Assembly (NCBI GenBank): GCA_903958265.1
Contig: CAJBSQ010000048.1
Span: 1 to 7,239 of the forward strand
Length of the DNA stretch: 7,239 bases
Source of the DNA: an uncultured Planctomycetaceae bacterium
GTDB lineage: Bacteria > Planctomycetota > Planctomycetia > Pirellulales > UBA1268
Direction: 5' to 3'
This document shows, piece after piece, positions 5,111-7,239 of the stretch. Positions within the stretch are counted from its first letter, which is position 1. Every line of letters starts with the position of its first letter. The notes under the pieces are model-generated. The model searched no databases and was not told where the DNA came from. It saw only the letters and a list, made by a program, of their open reading frames with translations. The position numbers and the translations under genes were made by a program.

Positions 5111-6423
5111 CACTTCGTCTCCGCAAACCGTTCGTCGGTGCAGCAGGCATGGGCCTTCTGGTCGCGACCCGCACCAAAGCCACCGACGGCGAACAACCGG
5201 TCGTCGGGATCCTCTCGGTCGAAGACCATCTCGCCCTCGATCCAGGTCTGGAGCACCTTTGTGCGAACGCTCAGGGGGTCGCCCGACAGGATGATGAGGT
5301 CGGCATCCTTGCCGACATCCAGCGAGCCGATTCGACCGTCGAGGTCGAGCATCCGCGCACCGGCCAGCGTGAGCGCCTCGAGCGCCTTGTCGCGGCTCAT
5401 GCCGGCTCGCACGGCCAGCCCTGCCGTCCGCAAAAACAGCCGTGAGTCGGTGACGGGATCGTCGGTGTGGATCGCGCAGGGCACGCCTGCCTTCTCGAGC
5501 ACGCCGCCGGTTGCCAGCGAGAGGTCCATCGCCTCGATCTTGCCGCCGGGGCTGTCGACCACGATCACCGAGCAGGGGGCTGCGGCCTTCGCGAGCTGGT
5601 CGGCCACCTTCCACGCCTCGCTGACGTGGTGCAGCACGACCTTGAAACCAAACTCATCGCGGAGTCGGAGCACCGTCAAGATGTCGTCGGCCCGGTGGCA
5701 GTGGTGGTGCACGATCACCCGGCCGTCGAGCACCTCGAGCAGCGCCTCCATCTCGAGGTCTCGATCAGGTAGTTTGGCGGCGTCTCCCTTGGCCTCGGTC
5801 ACCTTGCGGCGATAATCCCTCGCCTTGAGAAACTTTTGCCGCACGATCGCCGCCGCCTTCGAGCGCGTTCCGGGGAAGGGGGGCTCTTTCTGCGAGTTGG
5901 TGCCGTTGGCCATCTTGATGCCACCGACCGGCTTGCCCGCCGCGTCGCGGATGAAGAAGTCGTCGATCGTGGATGCCTTTCGCAGTTTGGCGTAGATCGT
6001 CTGCCCGCTGAGCAGGTGGCCCGACCCGGGCATGATGTTGAGGGTGGTCAGGCCGCCCGCTCGGGCCTTGCGGAAGCCGGTGTCGCGGACGTTGATGGAG
6101 TCGAGGATTCGCACGTCGGGTTGCATCGGGCCGCTGGCGTCGCCCCCCCAGCCGCCACCCACGTGACTGTGCGTGTCGACGAGGCCCGGCATGATCACCT
6201 TCCCCGAGCAGTCGATCCGCTCGGCGTCGGCGGGAACCGGCGTGGAGGCGGCAGGGCCGATGGTGGCGATCGTGCCGCCGATCACGATGACCGTGCCCGG
6301 GGAGATGGGCCGGCCAGAGATCGGCAACACGTCACCGCCCATGAAAGCGATGGGCTTGGCTTTCGCGGCTGCCGTCAGGCCGAGGAGACCGATTGCCAGA
6401 AACGTCCAGGTGCGTGCGTGCAT
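5110..6423 (-). CDS. Exported metal-dependent amidohydrolase (imidazolonepropionase-like)
   Basis: A 437-residue predicted periplasmic or exported hydrolase of the amidohydrolase superfamily; the substrate is unknown (the related group includes imidazolonepropionase and Xaa-Pro/Xaa-Arg dipeptidases). Residues 1-22 form a signal peptide (AKA cleavage region). Visible ligand motifs are MPGLVDTHSH with H85 and H87, VHHHCHRADD with H241/H243, VVLHHVSEAW with H265/H266, and AIHTDDP with D321. The C-terminal beta segment GSLDVGKDADLIILSGDP (366-383) is typical. After about residue 402 there is an extra tail of about 35 residues containing adjacent cysteines, not seen in its paralogue. ATG 6423 is preferred over the upstream in-frame ATG at 6465 because the signal peptide follows directly. 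It has no Shine-Dalgarno sequence but has TAGACT 7 nt upstream. It is the first gene of a two-gene operon, its stop overlapping the next ATG by one base. Confidence 0.92.
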   Translation of the reverse strand: MHARTWTFLAIGLLGLTAAAKAKPIAFMGGDVLPISGRPISPGTVIVIGGTIATIGPAASTPVPADAERIDCSGKVIMPGLVDTHSHVGGGWGGDASGPMQPDVRILDSINVRDTGFRKARAGGLTTLNIMPGSGHLLSGQTIYAKLRKASTIDDFFIRDAAGKPVGGIKMANGTNSQKEPPFPGTRSKAAAIVRQKFLKARDYRRKVTEAKGDAAKLPDRDLEMEALLEVLDGRVIVHHHCHRADDILTVLRLRDEFGFKVVLHHVSEAWKVADQLAKAAAPCSVIVVDSPGGKIEAMDLSLATGGVLEKAGVPCAIHTDDPVTDSRLFLRTAGLAVRAGMSRDKALEALTLAGARMLDLDGRIGSLDVGKDADLIILSGDPLSVRTKVLQTWIEGEMVFDREDPDDRLFAVGGFGAGRDQKAHACCTDERFAETK

Positions 6424-6430
6424 CCCGTAA

Positions 6431-6436
6431 AGTCTA
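6431..6436 (-). promoter_or_regulatory. -10-like hexamer next to the amidohydrolase operon start
   Basis: On the minus strand TAGACT (four of six to the -10 consensus) lies 7 nt before the ATG at 6423. As with the channel gene, transcription at the usual distance would start at about the initiation codon. There is no purine-rich ribosome binding site and no convincing -35 sequence. Weak on its own; the parallel with the channel gene makes it worth recording. Confidence 0.35.
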
Positions 6437-6469
6437 TCAGCCGCCACGCTCCGTCCGCAGGCCACGAAC

Positions 6470-6500
6470 GGCTTTTCCCCTGCCGAAGGGGCTGAAAGCC
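6470..6500. repeat. 31-nt imperfect hairpin in the divergent spacer
   Basis: GGCTTT (6470-6475) pairs with AAAGCC (6495-6500), and CCCCT (6477-6481) pairs with AGGGG (6487-6491) around the loop GCCGA. A T and CTG form a small internal loop. It lies 46 nt upstream of the amidohydrolase operon start and about 165 nt upstream of the CIA30 gene, so it is not at a gene end. It could be a dispersed palindromic repeat or a regulatory structure. I see no second copy in the window. Confidence 0.6.
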
Positions 6501-6664
6501 CATGCTACCGGCAAGGCCTCCTGATACCCCCGCAGCCCGCTCCCCGAGGAACTGACGTATGCTCGCCCAGGCGACCATCCGAAGGACCGCGAAGCGGCGA
6601 CTGGTGCCGCCCCCGAGCCGGCGATGCACGCAACTCGGAGAAGCTCGAGCGTGAGGAGACAGCA

Positions 6665-7239
6665 ATGACGGCACTCAGATCCCTTCTCCTCGTGGGCCTG
6701 CTTCTCATGCAGGCAGTCGCGGAACAAACCCTCCGGCCCCTTTTTGACTTTGCCGGCCCCGAGGCTGCCCAACAGTGGCAGGCTGTCAACGATGGTGTGA
6801 TGGGCGGGGTCTCGGACGGCCGGTTCAGGATCGCGCCGGACAAGATCATGGAGTTCTTCGGCACGCTCTCCCTGGAGAATAACGGCGGCTTCGCGTCGGT
6901 CCGGACCAAGCCGGCTGATGTGGATATCAAGGCCGGAGACGCCATCGTCGTCCGGGTGAAAGGCGACGGACGAGAGTACGTGCTGAATCTCTACACGAAA
7001 TCCCGTCGGATGGCCTTCTCGTACAGGGCCCCGCTGCCGACCGAGAAAGACACGTGGACCGAGGTGAGCGTTCCGCTTGCCGACTTCGTTCCCACGTCGT
7101 TCGGTAGGCGGGTTCAGGGCATGGGGCCAGTCGAGCCGGATGAGATCACAAGCATCGGCTTCATGCTCAGTGACAAGAAGGCCGGCCCCTTCAAAATGCA
7201 GGTCGAGTGGGTGAAGACGATGGCTCCGGAAACAAGCCA
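6665..7239 (+). CDS. Exported CIA30-domain protein, 3' end cut by the window
   Basis: The frame from ATG 6665 stays open to the end of the window (191 codons plus two bases), so the C-terminus is missing, though probably not by much. AGGAG at 6654-6658 with a 6-nt spacer gives a strong start. Residues 1-19 form a signal peptide (hydrophobic core, AVA|E cleavage). The mature part matches the CIA30 family (named for a mitochondrial complex I assembly factor; galactose-binding-like beta sandwich): WQAVNDGVMGGVSDGRF (38-54), FFGTLSLENNGGFASVR (64-80), then VRVKGDGREYVLNLYT (97-111) and a closing IGFMLSDKKAGPFKMQVEWV (164-183). Bacterial members are usually of unknown function. Export would argue against a role in complex I assembly; carbohydrate binding is only a fold-based guess. 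Confidence 0.88.
   Translation, partial: MTALRSLLLVGLLLMQAVAEQTLRPLFDFAGPEAAQQWQAVNDGVMGGVSDGRFRIAPDKIMEFFGTLSLENNGGFASVRTKPADVDIKAGDAIVVRVKGDGREYVLNLYTKSRRMAFSYRAPLPTEKDTWTEVSVPLADFVPTSFGRRVQGMGPVEPDEITSIGFMLSDKKAGPFKMQVEWVKTMAPETS

Noticed and set aside
5111..5614. N-terminal extension of the second amidohydrolase to an upstream ATG (585 residues)
   Set aside because: The extension overlaps the upstream gene out of frame, is arginine/glycine-rich, and would bury the signal peptide. ATG 5110 has a ribosome binding site and overlaps the upstream stop.
3842..5815. Plus-strand open frame of 657 codons across the amidohydrolase region
   Set aside because: It lies opposite two genes with clear family motifs, signal peptides and coupled starts; the translation has no recognisable domain and low-complexity composition.
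6505..6945. Minus-strand open frame opposite the start of the CIA30 gene
   Set aside because: It overlaps a plus-strand gene with a strong ribosome binding site, signal peptide and family motifs; its own translation is low-complexity and Ser/Arg/Pro-rich.

Overview
This is a GC-rich bacterial window with seven protein genes (two cut by the window edges). I see no tRNA, rRNA, transposase, phage or CRISPR features. The mix of genes (an exported single-domain fasciclin protein, a sulfotransferase, exported amidohydrolase paralogues, an exported CIA30-fold protein) and the loose spacing with hairpins between genes suggest a planctomycete, perhaps of the Pirellulales. That is an inference from gene content only; nothing here is a phylogenetic marker.

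Layout. 1-423 (+) is the C-terminal end of an extended short-chain dehydrogenase/epimerase. It runs 44 nt into the convergent sulfotransferase gene at 380-1498 (-). A 181-nt divergent spacer with a plausible sigma70-type promoter leads to a small exported fasciclin (FAS1) protein at 1680-2273 (+). A 253-nt spacer follows, holding one copy of a 55-nt hairpin repeat and a separate 21-nt palindrome. Next is a two-TM potassium channel at 2527-3744 (+) that has an NAD-binding RCK domain on each side of the pore. The 112-nt convergent spacer after it holds an 18-nt palindrome and the second copy of the 55-nt repeat, which ends on the stop codon of the next gene. On the minus strand lies a two-gene operon of exported amidohydrolase paralogues, 6423->5110 and 5110->3857, joined by a TGATG stop/start overlap. 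A 241-nt divergent spacer with another hairpin leads to a CIA30-domain protein starting at 6665 (+), which leaves the window almost complete.

Functional links. The amidohydrolase pair is the only clear operon. Its first product keeps the expected metal-ligand residues (HxH, later His residues, Asp), while the second, clearly homologous, has lost all but one of them. An enzyme plus a translationally coupled pseudoenzyme partner is the most interesting protein-level observation. The other genes look like independent single-gene units. At the DNA level the notable features are the duplicated 55-nt hairpin, placed in the same orientation after two unrelated genes, and two genes (the channel and the first amidohydrolase) with a -10-like hexamer only 6-7 nt before the ATG and no Shine-Dalgarno sequence, suggesting leaderless transcripts. 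The other internal starts have GGAG-type ribosome binding sites.
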